64,000 nt of DNA from Lamellibrachia columna (GCA_963662155.1 OY759274.1:37790990-37854989); one strand, 5' to 3'; positions 1 to 61,790 are shown, numbered from the stretch's first letter. The notes: a model not told the origin generated them from the letters alone. Program-made: numbers and translations.

Positions 1-129
1 CACTTCACATCCTGCTTGTTGTAAGCTACAACACTTCACATCCTGCTTGTTGTAAGCTACAACACTTCACATCCTGATTGTTGTAAGCTACAACACTTCA
101 CATCCTGATTGTTGTAAGCTACAACACTT
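1..129. repeat. 31-bp minisatellite, four copies
   Basis: A 31-bp unit beginning CACTTCACATCCTG is repeated head to tail at about positions 1, 32, 63 and 94, with a partial fifth copy. Units differ by single bases. The array continues off the left edge and lies downstream of the last visible exon of the minus-strand gene, probably in its intron 19. Confidence 0.9.
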
Positions 130-210
130 CAGAATTGGGAGCACGTGTGACCAAAAACGGGACCTCTTGCATCCAAATTATGTGGACCAAGAGACCAGTG
201 CGAGGACTTC

Positions 211-276
<66 letters not shown>
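211..276. repeat. (AT)n microsatellite
   Basis: An almost uninterrupted AT dinucleotide tract of about 66 bp with one C interruption. It lies downstream of exon 19 of the minus-strand gene. Confidence 0.95.
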
Positions 277-280
<4 letters not shown>

Positions 281-419
281 ATCTGGGCTTTGCACACATT
301 GAATGCCACATATTTTAAACATACTCCCATCTTCTACTGACTTGTATCTATTTAGTTAGGAACGTGTGATAGTGAGTGCTGGAGCAGCATCAGCTATTAC
401 TCCAACATGTTGTATGTAC

Positions 420-49438
<49,019 letters not shown>

Positions 49439-49579
49439 GCCCTCGGCTTCACTCCGACATCACAATTGCGATTATCCAACAAACAGCTGCGTCAAACGAC
49501 AACAGACTATGTTTCTTAGAGACGCTTTTTAGAGATAAACAAGCGCACCCGTTTCTCCAGACAGAGACAGCGTCAACTG

Positions 49580-49735
49580 GCAGACTAAATATAACGTCAG
49601 ACGTAGCGGTAGAACGTACAAACAAATGTGAATGCACTGCGGTCCAGTGTCTCGCTCAACAATGTTTGACGAAGCGTATGAATCCGGGTTGGAGGTCGAT
49701 GTTCCCGTTCGCAAACAAGCCATCGCACAAATAAA
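49580..49735. repeat. Promoter-like duplicated segment, copy adjoining exon 1
   Basis: Shares with 52450-52640, in the same orientation and order: CTAAATATAAC / CTATAAATAAAAC, AAATGTGAATGC / AAATGTAAATGC, TGTCTCGCTCAACAATG / CGTCTCGCTTAACAATG, ACGAAGCGTAT / GCGAAGCGTAT, and CAAACAAG.CA. It is either a duplicated regulatory region or a dispersed repeat. Confidence 0.6.
49585..49595 (-). promoter_or_regulatory. Possible TATA box upstream of exon 1
   Basis: The minus strand reads GTTATATTTAG about 150 bp upstream of the ATG. A transcription start about 30 bp downstream would give a short 5' UTR. The wider segment (49580-49735) has a second copy at 52450-52640. Confidence 0.35.
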
Positions 49736-49739
49736 ACGC

Positions 49740-52449
49740 GACTTGTTAACCCTCTTAGGTGTGCGTTATGTTTTATACATTATTTGTTACCTGGGGTAAA
49801 TGTTTACCCTAACTTATTTGTCATGAGAAACACAATATATACTAAGAATGTGCACATTTAGTTAAAACCATCAGTTACATTTATACCCCGAATCGCGATC
49901 CAACACCACATCAAATGAAATATGCTCTTTGTAAATTTGACGTGTTTATGCATTGGCATTGCTTTAGACGTGCTATATTATGTTCAACAATAACTATTCA
50001 TTGACGTTTATACTGAAAATATAATGCAGTCCATATATATTGCGTGCATACAAAAATACCTCAAATCCTAACAAAATAAGTTCTGATTATAAACCTGAAA
50101 TACAAGATAACTATTATACCTATATTCATCTTTTATATGTAAATCAATTAAACACATAGATAAAGGGAATGATATACAGTTGAGAATAATACTAAAAAGT
50201 ATTACAACACGTAAGGAGCTTGGATTGAACAGGTACGCATGTGAGGGTTAAAGATAAATAAGATAAATAAGATAGATAAGATAAACAAGGCAAACACAAT
50301 TCCATTGGCAACTCAACTGAGTTGGATTCACATCATTATACAGTCAGTAAAATAATACATGTAAAAGTCGTACACTAATTACACATTCTTTTCAAGTTAT
50401 ATGGCAATGCAGATAGAACATTATTTACCTTGTTCCCCTGAGTATTTATTGCCGGTTGTATAAACCCCATGGTGTCACATTGAGTCGCTATATATGCGTC
50501 TGATTTTCTAACGCCTCGGTAATTCTATCATGGACGCATTTAACCCTTGCTCCGGGCAACCGGATCTTTCTACGGTACGTTATTTAACCCTTGCTCCGGG
50601 CAACCGGATCTTTCTACGGTACGTTATTTACGAACGTACGCCTTTTACCCACATACTTGAAGAAAAAAAACCGTGAATCCTTATTGCATTGCGTTTCAAC
50701 GAAGACGTAAAAAAGGGTTAAACACTTAACTCGGGCATTTAACCGAGTATTTACCTAACTGACTTTAATCATGTTCACAGCAGTGTGCCAATTGCCTGCT
50801 AAAAAAATGGAGCACGCTGTTTATAATCTTCTAATGAATATTTTAACTGCAAAGTGAAACCATAAAATAAATATAAAAAGCAACGGATGAGTACTTTGCT
50901 CAGAGGCAAATGGAAATACTAGTATATAAGACAGTATTTTGCAAATATCACAATAACTTTCTGAAAAACATGATAAAAAAGAATGCCGGTACAAGCGTAA
51001 AAACAGACCAAGTCATCATTGCTAAGAAAGAATCTAAACCTGGATACCGTAAAGTTACATCCCTTAGAAATCACTAAATTATATAGATGAGAAAGCGACA
51101 AGTAAATGGTCACTTCTCACGAAACGTCGACAAACGCCTTATTTAATTGGCTGGATGGCGTGACGTGATGACTTCTTTTAAAAGCTGCTTTATTATTCGA
51201 TCGGTGTATGTAAGACAGTACATACTAATTGTCATCACCTGCACCTCAGGAAAAAAAACAACAACACTAAAACGTCCGATCAAATCGCTGACATCTCCTT
51301 ATTATTTTTGTGTTGGGGAAATGTGGAGAAATCGTACGTCGGCAGTATTTCATATGCACCACAAAACATTACGAAATAGCACTGATTTTTCATGTAGCTT
51401 AGCGGGATACTTTGAACATGTTTTAAATTGAACGTTTTTTTGATGATAACTTGTGATAGGAGACGTTTTTAAGGAACCTTATTTCGCACATTCGTGAGAA
51501 GGGTTTCGCAGATTAGTAAGAAATATACATTTGTCATCAATTACATACAGGTGTATATTTGAAGCTAAGTATTTGCCAACGATCTAATGCGTAGATACAT
51601 ATTCCTACCTTTCATTGTTATTACGGGCTTTGCAATCGTAAATCGCCAGACGCCGTACGTCTGCCAGAACCAGTAAGTGGCGTAATGTTGTAACGTTGTT
51701 GTTATACACGGTTGGTGGAACATGCTTCTTATCGTGCAGACAACGCAATGTGACATACCTTGCTGGTCGGTCTCCCCGGGACGTGGCCACAACGCAATAT
51801 TGAGAGAAATGATGATGGAGATAAATTATGATAGTGACATGGGATTTATTTATTCGCAGTGTGTTAAAGTCAGTCAGCAGGCCTGACATTTTGAAGGACA
51901 GCATATCGCTGTATTGTTGCTGCAAAGAAAGTCCTACTACCTCATATAATATTATGTAAATTATACTTTTCTATTCATTATACGTGTTGAAAATACAAAA
52001 GCTTTCTCAATACAGAATACAGGACATACACCAGCACCATATAGAAACTCCTATAGACAGCCGCATCAAACCATAGCAGGTGTTAAGTACTTCTTAGATG
52101 CACTTCACAGAAAACCAAGCGGACCTGTATGAGGCGCCGTAGCCGACTTAAAGGTGATGAAACGGCAAAACCTGTCGAGTTCTGCGATAACCGTTGAGTT
52201 CTGGCTGCGATATTGGTCGAGTTCTGCGAGAACCTTCGAGTTCTACGACAACCGTCGAGTCTGGTTACCACTGACAATAGCGTTGTAGGATGTGCAGCAA
52301 AAAGCATAATATAATATACTACCCAGATAAAAGTGGTTAAAAGTTACCATAACAGAATAATTCACATTTCATGTATGTTCATGAATCACTCAAAGTCATT
52401 CTCATAGTGGACAATAAATGAAAAAAAAAATAATGTACCCGTTTCAACC
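49740..52449. other. Gene-free stretch with small tandem repeats
   Basis: AT-rich sequence. A 44-bp unit (TTAACCCTTGCTCCGGGCAA core) is directly duplicated at 50538-50625. A degenerate repeat of about 28-30 bp around GTCGAGTTCTGCGA lies at 52170-52265. No gene is recognised. Confidence 0.65.
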
Positions 52450-52640
52450 TGAACTGTTGCACTATAAATAAAACCCGACGTTGTGGATGAAAGTTCTACA
52501 AAGAAATGTAAATGCTTTGCGGCACCTCGGCGTCTCGCTTAACAATGCACGAAGCGAAGCGTATAAATATCCGCATGCTGTTCGAGCCGATCGCTGATGG
52601 TGACGATCACAAACAAGTCACAACGTAAACAAGAAAACAT
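52450..52640. repeat. Promoter-like duplicated segment, second copy
   Basis: Diverged copy of 49580-49735, 2.9 kb further upstream of the minus-strand gene. No exon 1-like coding sequence with a signal peptide is visible to its left. Confidence 0.6.
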
Positions 52641-55600
52641 TTCTTGAAAAAACATGAATGCGCTTTTCAGCCTATTGCCGGGGATGGTTTAAGTCTGGGC
52701 TGAACATCCCGCTCAACCCAAGGAAAGTGATGCTAAACACATAGCCACTCCTTTCCAGGGGTAGTGATCGCCGCGGGACCGGTGCCTGTCTTCCAGCTGT
52801 GAGTCATTTCCATATGGCCTCTCACTAGTCAACTGCGCCCGCAGCAGCACCTACACGTGGTGCCTCTGTTTAGCATAGACTGAAGTGTCTTGGCGCGACC
52901 GAGCATCCAGCGGTATAACTGGGTATGCTGAAGTCGGATGTGCTGGGCCTCATTCGTCAGACGCATAACGACAGCACCACGCTTTTCGCTAAATATCTAA
53001 ATATGACAGACGACTGCGGATTCTCGAGTGATGGTACTCTGCCGTTGAAGACCCACCAGTGCGGTAGAGGGCCGGAAGGGGCCCAACCCAACCTACTGGT
53101 GGTCCCCGTGTCCCGTTTCGTGGTGGAGCCAAGCGACGGGTGACGCGGATAAAAGCGACTGGCTGCGAACTGCGGGGGTTGTTCTAGCGAAGCTACTGAC
53201 CATGCTGCAGTGGAATGCAGAAGGCGTCTCCAGGCTGAAATTCCCCATGGCAGAAAGGTTACATAAGGAGGACATTGACATCGTTTGTATTCAAGATTCA
53301 CACCTCACTGACAACCTCCCGTTCATGATGAGAGGCTACCAGACCTACAGAATTGACAGAAGGGAGCGACGCAGGGGAGGTGAAGCTGGCTTCAGACAAA
53401 ACAGATCAACAGAAGATGAAGTGACCTAATTCGCCCAAGAAATTGAAGATGCCTTCCAGGACAAAAAGTATATATTCACGGTCTGGTTTGACCTGGACAA
53501 AGCGTTCGACAGAGTGTGGAGATATGGTCTGAAGCTGAAAATGCACCAATGTGGAATATTTGGCCTTATGTACAGATGGATATGTCAGTACCTGATCAAC
53601 AGGAAGGCTCGAGTCCAAAACAAGAAGACATTGAAATAAGGCGTGCCACAGGGAGGGGTACTCTCACCTACACTGTTTATCATTTTTATTATTGGCATTC
53701 TAAAGGACATCCCTGGCTGGATCCATGGCGCCATCTTTGGAGACGACCTGGTCAGCTGGTGCTCACAGGAATACGTCACTACAGTACTGTCCGGGTGAAA
53801 GGAACACTCAGGAAGATCGAGCAGCGGACAAAGACTTGGTTGGTCAAAAACACTCAGGGAGATCGAGCAGCGGACAAAGACTTGGCTGGTCAAAAACACT
53901 CAGGAAGATCGAGCAGCGGACAAAGACTTGGCTGGTCAAAAACACTCAGGGAGATCGAGCAGCGGACAAAGACTTGGCTGGTCAAAAACACTCAGGGAGA
54001 TCGAGCAGTGGACAAAGACTTGGCTGGTCAAAAACACTCAGGGAGATCGAGCAGCGGACAAAGACTTGACTGGTCAAAAACACTCAGGGAGATCGAGTAG
54101 CGGACAAAGACTTGGCTGGTCAAAAACACTCAGGAAGATCGAGCAGCGGACAAAGACTTGGCTGGTCAAAAACACTCAGGAAAATCGAGCAGCGGACACA
54201 AACTTGGCTGGTCAAAAACACTCAGGGAGATCGAGCAGCGGACAAAGACTTGGCTGGGCAAAAACACTCAGGGAGATCGAGCAGCGGACAAAGACTTGGC
54301 TGGTCAAAAACAATCAGGGAGATCGAGCACCGGACAAAGACTTGGCTGGTCAAAAACGCTCAGGGAGATCGAGCAGCGGAAAAAGACTTGGCTGGTCAAA
54401 AACACTCAGGGAGATCGAGCAGCGGACAAAGACTTGGCTGGTCAAAAACGCTCAGGGAGATCGAGCAGCGGACAAAGACTTGGCTGGTCAAAAACACTCA
54501 GGGAGATCGAGTAGCGGACAAAGACTTGGCTGGTCAAAAACACTCATGGAGATCGAGCTGCGGACAAAGACTTGGCTGGTCAAAAACGCTCAGGGAGATC
54601 GAGCAGCGGACAAAGACTTGGCTGGTCAAAAACACTCATGGAGATCGAGCAGCGGACAAAGACTTGGCTGGTCAAAAACACTCAGGAAGATCGAGCAGCG
54701 GACAAAGACTTGGCTGGTCAAAAACACCCAGGAAAATCGAGCAGCGGACACAAACTTGGCTGGTCAAAAACACTCAGGGAGATCGAGCAGCGGACAAAGA
54801 CTTGGCTGGGCAAAAACACTCAGGGAGATCGAGCAGCGGACAAAGACTTGGCTGGTCAAAAACAATCAGGGAGATCGAGCACCGGACAAAGACTTGGCTG
54901 GTCAAAAACGCTCAGGGAGATCGAGCAGCGGAAAAAGACTTGGCTGGTCAAAAACACTCAGGGAGATCGAGCAGCGGACAAAGACTTGGCTGGTCAAAAA
55001 CACTCAGGGAGATCGAGCAGCGGACAAAGACTTGGCTGGTCAAAAACACTCAGGGAGATCGAGCAGCGGACAAAGACGTGGCTGGTCAACCTTAACATAA
55101 AGAAAACCACCTACACAATATTCAGCCTCGCCAACAAAGAAATGAAAGTCAACCTGCAGATCAGAGGAAACAACCTGTCCTTTGAGGAAACACCAACTTA
55201 CATTGGGGTGAACTTTAACCGCAGGATGACCTGGAAGAACAAGATAGACCAGTGCACCAGAAGAGCTAACCTACGCATGGCACTGATGAAAAAAATGTCA
55301 GGATCGTCCTGGGGAGCGTATCACAGCATTCAGAAGAAGCTCTAAAAGGGACGCATCAGACCAGTGCTGGAGTACGGAATATCTTCTTGGGGGACAACTG
55401 CAAAGACTTACTTCCAGAGAGTCTCCAAGGTTCAGAATCAGGCTTCATGACTGGGGCCCTGAGATCAACACCGATCCAAAAGAAGAGGCGCAAGACCACT
55501 CACGCAATCTGCCAAGTTCAAGCGACTGGGAAACCACCCTATGCACAACAGGATGTATAATCCAACTAAAGGCAGACTGATGCGAAGCAGCTTCATTCAT

Positions 55601-56700
55601 CAAGCACAAATACGGGATAGGATGGACTGAGAGGTCATGGACCACACGAACAAGCCAATTCCAACCACTGTAGATTTCCTGAGTGGAGGAAGACCCAGTT
55701 TCCACTCATTAGGGACAGCATCCCAGGCATCATGAAGAAGGGAATCCAGACAGATGCAGAAAAGAAGGCAATCACCACGGAGTTTATTGAACAAACCTGC
55801 CCCCAAGACATGTGAACCCATGCCTACACAGACGGCTCAGCGGAAGAAGCAACCCGCACTGGAGGTGGAGGGTTCTCTTGAATCTGAAGGATGGACGAGA
55901 GATCCAACAGGCCATCTCTACAGGAAGATACTCCACAAATTACAACGCTGAAGCCCAGTCCTTGAAGACAGCAGCTACGATGTTGGCATAACAGAGAGAG
56001 GAAAAAAATATATAAAGTCGTCATCTTCTCTGATGCACTGTCGGTGATGCAGGCACTATCCAACCACCAAAACAAGGAACTCAACGTCATTGCCAGTACT
56101 GTGCAAAACGCCATCGGACAGACAATGGTCCAATGGATCCCAGCAGACTGCAACATTCCGGAAAACGAGGAAGTGGACAGATTGGCCAAGGAGGGGGGAA
56201 CTGGATCAAGAGGAGAGGGAGGTCACTTAAAAAGAAGCAAAAACCATCGTGTATCACAAGGAGAAGAGACGGAGGAAACAACATTCCAGCTACAACAGTG
56301 ATGACAACGTTTACCAGCTGTCCAGAGAAGACCAGGTGATAATGGTGCGACTGAGGACTGGACACTGCAGACTCAGGCACAACTTGCACACAAAACTATA
56401 CATTGGAGACACAGACACGTGTTCTTGTGGCATGGCTCCAATGACAGTGGAACATCTCCTGCAAGATTTTTCTACACACCAAAACGAGAGCTACTTGGCC
56501 TACAGAAACAACAGTAAACGAACAAATCTATGGTCAATTGGAAGATCTGCAGTGCACAGCGACCTTCGTACGAGGAACAGGAGTCCCTGTCTGAGTTTAT
56601 GGTCATCGTTGGCATTGACAGTTCTGCCACGAATGCGACTGAAATCTCAGAGTAACCGGATCCATGGTACTTTATTTACATAGATACATACGCAGAAAAA
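52640..56700 (+). mobile_element. I/Nimb-like LINE, decayed
   Basis: The plus strand has an APE-endonuclease start (MLQWNAEGVSRLKFPMAERL, CIQDSHL) at 53202-53390. A deletion then joins it to RT (EAGFRQNRSTEDEVT, WFDLDKAFDRVW). A GDDL box lies near 53740. A 46-bp minisatellite follows (53801-55090), then late RT (TYIGVNFNRRMTWKNKIDQC, RPVLEYGISSWGTT). An RNase H domain follows (AYTDGSAEEATRT; SDALSVMQALSNHQNKELNV; VQWIPADCNIPENEEVDRLA), and a C-terminal CSCGM...VEHLLQD zinc motif near 56420-56470. An RNase H after RT points to the I/Nimb group. Stops and frameshifts make it inactive. It ends shortly before an (AT)n tract. Confidence 0.85.
53801..55090. repeat. 46-bp minisatellite inside LINE RT, about 28 copies
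   Basis: Unit core GGAGATCGAGCAGCGGACAA and GACTTGGCTGGTCAAAAACA, period 46 bp. Variant units recur at a distance of 552 bp (12 units): CGGACACAAACTTGG near 54191 and 54743, TGGCTGGGCAAAAAC near 54250 and 54802, and GAGCACCGG near 54325 and 54877. So a 12-unit block was duplicated. The long frames across it are shadows. Confidence 0.95.
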
Positions 56701-56744
56701 CGTCCGACCTTTACCGACATATGGATTGGGCTTGTATTGGCGCA

Positions 56745-56892
<148 letters not shown>

Positions 56893-57179
56893 GGAATTAA
56901 AAAATGATGAAACATTTGATTCGAGGATTTTTGTCGAGTTTATTTATATATTATAATTGTATATTTATCAATTTGATAGTAGTCAGATATTCACTCAAAT
57001 TACTACTCGGTGTATGTGTCCGTGCTCGCGCGTGCGTGTGAGCGTGCGTGTGCGTGTGCGTGTGCGTATGTGTTTTTCCCTGGTGTTAGTGAGTCCATGA
57101 CAGAGTTAATGCCCCCCTCACGTGTATGGGATATTTTGCTTCCTCTGGCATAGACACCAAGTTGAAGGGACCAAAATGG

Positions 57180-57560
57180 TGTCACTTCGGAAAGACACGG
57201 GCATTATGGGGTAAAAGCATCCTTGTTAGCCAGGGGTGGTCGTATCACTACACTACCCCTGCCAGATTGACCTGTTGAAAGGTGGTTGGTCAGTTTATCC
57301 CACACCATTTTCAGTTTATCCCACGCCACGCCGCATCATTTGTACTTCGTCCCACTTCATGTTTTGGTCGACGTGTTTCTAGGAACTAGACGCACCCGCG
57401 CCTAAACTTCAAAGGGCGATCCCACGAAATACTCTTCATTATCCGCCTGACCAGCGACGACCGGGCCACTACGAATTAAAGTTAAGTTGCCGTACGCGAG
57501 CCTCCAAATTCCAGGGACGACCGGTATTGGCTGACTCAGCAACGGTCCCATCGATCGACA
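57180..57560 (+). repeat. Dispersed repeat, copy A
   Basis: Shares with 62280-62640, in order: CCTGTTGAAA, GTCAGTTTA.CCCAC, CATTTGTACT, TTGGTCGACGT, CGCCCAAACTTCAAAG-like, CCCACGAAATACTC, GACCAGCGACGA, AATTAAAGTTAA and GCGAGCCTCCAAAT. A shorter match to its left part lies at 59585-59730. Family unknown. Confidence 0.75.
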
Positions 57561-57989
57561 GTTCTTCACAAATTACAAACGCTGCACAACCAAGCATTAT
57601 ATTAATATTAAATTGCGTTCTACGTCCACGTAATAACTATGCGTTTGTTCAAGGTGTCTCGATATTGATGTTTTAATGGTGCAAAGTTTGATCGTTTGTA
57701 TCGTTTCATATGATGTAGCATAATCTATGTCTATTGTAACATCTTGACTAGCATTTGTCTTAGTATAATGTGACTGTTATTTGTTTTAAAATGTCAATAT
57801 TGCATTTCAGTGCAACCGCGGACAATTTCCAAAACCTGTGGACAAAGTCAACAAAGACATGATTAGGTGTCCATGGGTTCACTTCCTGGACACATAACTA
57901 ACCACCGTATAATGACGTCGCCCCTTCGCGAAGCGTTCAAATTAAGCAGATAACCAGCATATATTAAAACGTGTGGGGTCATCAATACA

Positions 57990-59040
57990 CATTTGTACGA
58001 TCATGATATCACAGTTCAAGAAGACAAGATTGAACATCCAAGACAAATGCCCACATGACAAGTGGACAAGGACGCCATTGGCTTATCCAGAGTCCAATTG
58101 TTTTAATATATGTGTAACCTGACCTCATGAGATATGTGGCAACCTTGTTTTTAAACATATTTACGCTGCTAGCAGTTACACAATATTTAGATAATGTGTT
58201 CCATTCGTTGATTGTCGTCTGTGAGAACGAATACTTCCTGATATCCAAGCTACACTGATCCTTTACTAATGGTACCCCATGTCTTCTAGTTATATTATCT
58301 TTCTTGAGGGAGAAAACGTGTTTTGCATTTATATTTCCCAAAATTCAATAACATCTGCCATTTTCAGATTATTTAACTAATTTGTATAGATCGTTTTATA
58401 AATGTTGTTTATCATCATAATTGTTAACCCTTGTAAATATGTTGTGTCTTCAGCGAATTTCAGTATGTTGCTTGTTATATTATCGTCCAAGTCATTTGTA
58501 TATATTAAGAATAATAAAGGTCCTAATACTGATCCTTGTGGTACCCCACTCAACACTGATTTCTAGTTTGAAACCTCCCCATCTATCACAACACGTTGTC
58601 TTCTGTCAGTGATCCATTGTTCTATCCAGTTGATTGTGCCGTCCCCGATGCCATGGGCTTTTAATTTAAGTTGTAATATTTTATGTGGCACTTTGTCAAA
58701 CACTTTCTGAAAATCTAAATATATAATATCTACTGGTGATCCCTCGTCTATCCACTTCGTGGTTTCTTAAAAAAAACATTAACATATTTGTTAAGCATGA
58801 CCTCGCTTTTAGGAATCCATGTTGAGATGGATTTAATAATTTATGCCTAACAAGGAAGTCCACCATGTGGTATTTAATTAGCCTTTCTAATACTTTACAA
58901 ATCACTAATGTTAAACTCACTGATCTGTAATTGTCTTACTTATTTCTCGAACCCTTTTAAAATAATGGTATGATGTTTGCTTCTTTCCATTCAAAAGGAA
59001 CCACTCCTTCTTTTAAAGACAAGTTGAACACTCTTACATG
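57990..59040 (-). pseudogene. CR1-like LINE RT fragment
   Basis: The minus strand reads, from right to left, SLTLVICKVLERLIKYHMVD and FLVRHKLLNPSQHGFLKARS near 58800-58920. An interrupted RT middle part follows, with VPQGSVLGPLLF-like and FA(E/D)DT-like boxes near 58460-58560, then SLDIRKYSFSQTTINEWNTL near 58170-58250. A stop lies at 58009. Several frameshifts and a deletion after the FADD box make it inactive. Confidence 0.8.
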
Positions 59041-59584
59041 TGGTATTCTAATTTGTTCTTACACGTGTTTACTGGTCTGTTGGGATGCGATTTTCGGAGT
59101 TGCGTATGTTGCAACATTGTGTTTCCCAGTTGCTAGTTCTAACTAGCTCGCTAAAGTGAACAGTGGTGCTCCCTAGCGGATAATCGTGTATGTTTCGATA
59201 TCTAAAGTAAACCTTGTTCAGGAGTATTTACATTTGAATATAACAAATTATATAAAATATAAAATACCATTGATAATTGAATTAAAAAATATAATTGTAA
59301 ATAGTTGCATTCCAATAAGAAATAATATCTATAAATAAATAAATAGATAATTAATATATTAATGAAGAAATAAATAGAATAATATACAATTAGTAGACAC
59401 TAAAACTAATAAATCATGGACAATCTTCACTTTCCTAGGGACTCTGTGTAATTGTAATGGCGGAAACATCCTAAATGTGGTCGCAGATCTCCCTGAATTA
59501 GTACTTTAAAAAGTTGATGAAATGTTGACAATAGTTCACTGCGGGCGGTGATAGACGTAATGGTGGTCATACTTTACGTTTGAC
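59041..59584. other. Gene-free AT-rich stretch
   Basis: Contains AAATAAATAG-rich low-complexity sequence at about 59260-59420; nothing else recognised. Confidence 0.65.
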
Positions 59585-60130
59585 CGACATGTATCTAAAT
59601 TAGCACTTGGGTCTTGACCCCTTACCCATCCTCGCTAGCAGGGGTGATACTAGTACTACAATGCCCCTGGTAGATTGACCTTAGTCTGGTTTGCTAAGGC
59701 CAGTTTTGGCCGAATCGTTACTTGTTGGATAAAGGCATGAACATTGAACCATATGCGTAAAAGTTTAGGTAGAATTCGATTATAACCGGATCCACGTATT
59801 ATTTTCTACTTTTTAGTAGCACCGCAGTTTTTGCATGTATGATGTATGGAAGCAATGATATTGGATCCAAATCGGACAGTTTGTTACTGACCTTGAATGT
59901 CAAAGTCAAATATAATTAATTGTGAAGCTTCACGGTCAAATATGAACGATAATGAAATTCATATTGTTCAGTAACATCGCTGTTTTGTACACATGCATGC
60001 CGGATCCAAATGTGATGTTGTGTTCTTGACTGTGAATGTCAAAGCCAAATGTCAAGGTCAAATGACAATTATACGGAACTTTGTATTCTTCAGCAGGGCC
60101 ACTGCTTTTGTGCATATATGCAAGCGAAGT
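59585..60130 (+). repeat. Dispersed repeat, copy B, with nuclear-receptor-like half sites
   Basis: The left part (to about 59730) matches copy A (GGGGTG..., ATGCCCCTGGTAGATTGACC). The right part holds roughly 110-120-bp imperfect repeats with GACCTTGAATGTCAAAGTCA near 59892 and AATGTCAAGGTCAAATGA near 60050. Confidence 0.55.
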
Positions 60131-60329
60131 TTAAGTGCAGGTTTATTTTGTTTTACTTCAATGCCTATTCTATACACGTCAAACAAATGAATGTCCAAAT
60201 GATGCTACCCCCTAGCGGACTCTAGACGAACGCGATGCCAGACGCTATCAAACGTAAGTGCGTAACTACACTTGTAGTTTGCAAGTGTAGTTACATATAT
60301 CTTCAGTCAAATCGAAACAGAAAGGGGCA

Positions 60330-61790
60330 TTTGATGTGGCAAAGAGTGTCGGTGAAGCGGGAAAGAGATATGCCTGGAGGGCGAAAACGATACAGAAGTT
60401 CCCAACATTCGCTTTCTACGACTTCATCTTGGAATGGAGAAACTTGTTCTCATCAACGTCAGGGCGTATCGAGAGAAGAACTGTGGTATTTACGTGGCCT
60501 GCATGGAAGCACATGTGTTCGTGTTCTTCAGCCTCGATCACATGAACTACAGTCGGTGGGTCAACGTGTACCTGGAGAACATGAAGACATTGCCCCTCGC
60601 AGCGTTGACGATGTTCATAAAAGGCAATTGGGTAGTGCCGAAATCGACTCGCCGGTTCTCCGCAATGCCTGTCGACCAGGCGCACTAACAAGTAAATGAA
60701 AGTGTGAAGGGAAGGGCGGGATCATCGGTCTCACTGAATACGCAGCAGCTCTCCAAAGGTGGCTTTTCGCGGGACCAGATTTGGCACAATTCTTGCAGGA
60801 ATTTGACCCCACTCTGTTTTTCCCCTCCCTCCCTCCCTCCCTCCCTCCCTCCCTCCCTCCCTCCCTCCCTCCCTCCCTCCCTCCCTCCCTCCCTCCCTCC
60901 CTCCCTCCCTCCCTCCCTCCCTCCCTCCCTCCCTCCCTCCCTCCCTCCCTCCCTCCCTCCCTCCCTCCCTCCCTCCCTCCCTCCCTCCCTCCCTCCCTCC
61001 CTCCCTCCCTCCCTCCCTCCCTCCCTCCCTCCCTCCCTCCCTCCCTCCCTCCCTCCCTCCCTCCCTCCCTCCCTCCCTCCCTCCCTCCCTCCCTCCCTCC
61101 CTCCCTCCCTCCCTCCCTCCTCCCTCCCTCCCTCCCTCCCTCCCTCCCTCCCTCCCTCCCTCCCTCCCTCCCTCCCTCCCTCCCTCCCTCCCTCCCTCCC
61201 TCCCTCCCTCCCTCCCTCCCTCCCTCCCTCCCTCCCTCCCTCCCTCCCTCCCTCCCTCCCTCCCTCCCTCCCTCCCTCCCTCCCTCCCTCCCTCCCTCCC
61301 TCCCTCCCTCCCTCCCTCCCTCCCTCCCTCCCTCCCTCCCTCCCTCCCTCCCTCCCTCCCTCCCTCCCTCCCTCCCTCCCTCCCTCCCTCCCTCCCTCCC
61401 TCCCTCCCTCCCTCCCTCCCTCCCTCCCTCCCTCCCTCCCTCCCTCCCTCCCTCCCTCCCTCCCTCCCTCCCTCCCTCCCTCCCTCCCTCCCTCCCTCCC
61501 TCCCTCCCTCCCTCCCTCCCTCCCTCCCTCCCTCCCTCCCTCCCTCCCTCCCTCCCTCCCTCCCTCCCTCCCATTTTCGTCGGGTTATTCTTCTGTTAGA
61601 AAGCGACCATTTAGAACTTCCAACTGTGGGCGGCAATCGGAAGAGGGGGAGGCTTCAGAAACATACACGTCAACACCGTGGAAAGCGGAAGGCCATGGGA
61701 ATCCTGATGTTCCATGCCATGACGGGCTGTGATGTAGCTTCAGCGTTCCATGGCGTGACCTTTGCACATGTTCCTCTGTCAAATGACATA
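60330..61790 (+). pseudogene. Decayed gene of an unnamed animal family, split by a CCCT array
   Basis: Plus-strand frames give FPTFAFYDFILEWRNL and LVLINVRAYREKN, then VACMEAHVFVFFSLDHMNYS, RWVNVYLENMKTLP, KGNWVVPKSTRRFSAMPVDQ and AH. After a stop come VNESVKGRAG, a frame with LFAGPDLAQFLQEFDPT-like sequence, and then the CCCT array. Beyond it, 61690-61790 reads FHAMTGCDVASAFHG. I recall similar DQAHEQ and F-TGCD blocks in uncharacterised, high-copy invertebrate and fish proteins that look transposon-associated. The identity is not established. Stops, frameshifts and the 0.75-kb array make it non-functional. Confidence 0.6.
60822..61573. repeat. (CCCT)n array, about 750 bp
   Basis: About 187 copies of CCCT with a single one-base phase slip near 61121. 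All long frames (poly-LPPS or poly-GREG) are shadows. Confidence 0.98.

Noticed and set aside
53928..55345. 390- and 257-residue frames in the 46-bp array
   Set aside because: Shadows of the minisatellite that run into LINE RT sequence; not independent genes.
60615..61732. Poly-LPPS and poly-GREG frames of about 300 residues
   Set aside because: Pure products of the CCCT tetranucleotide array.
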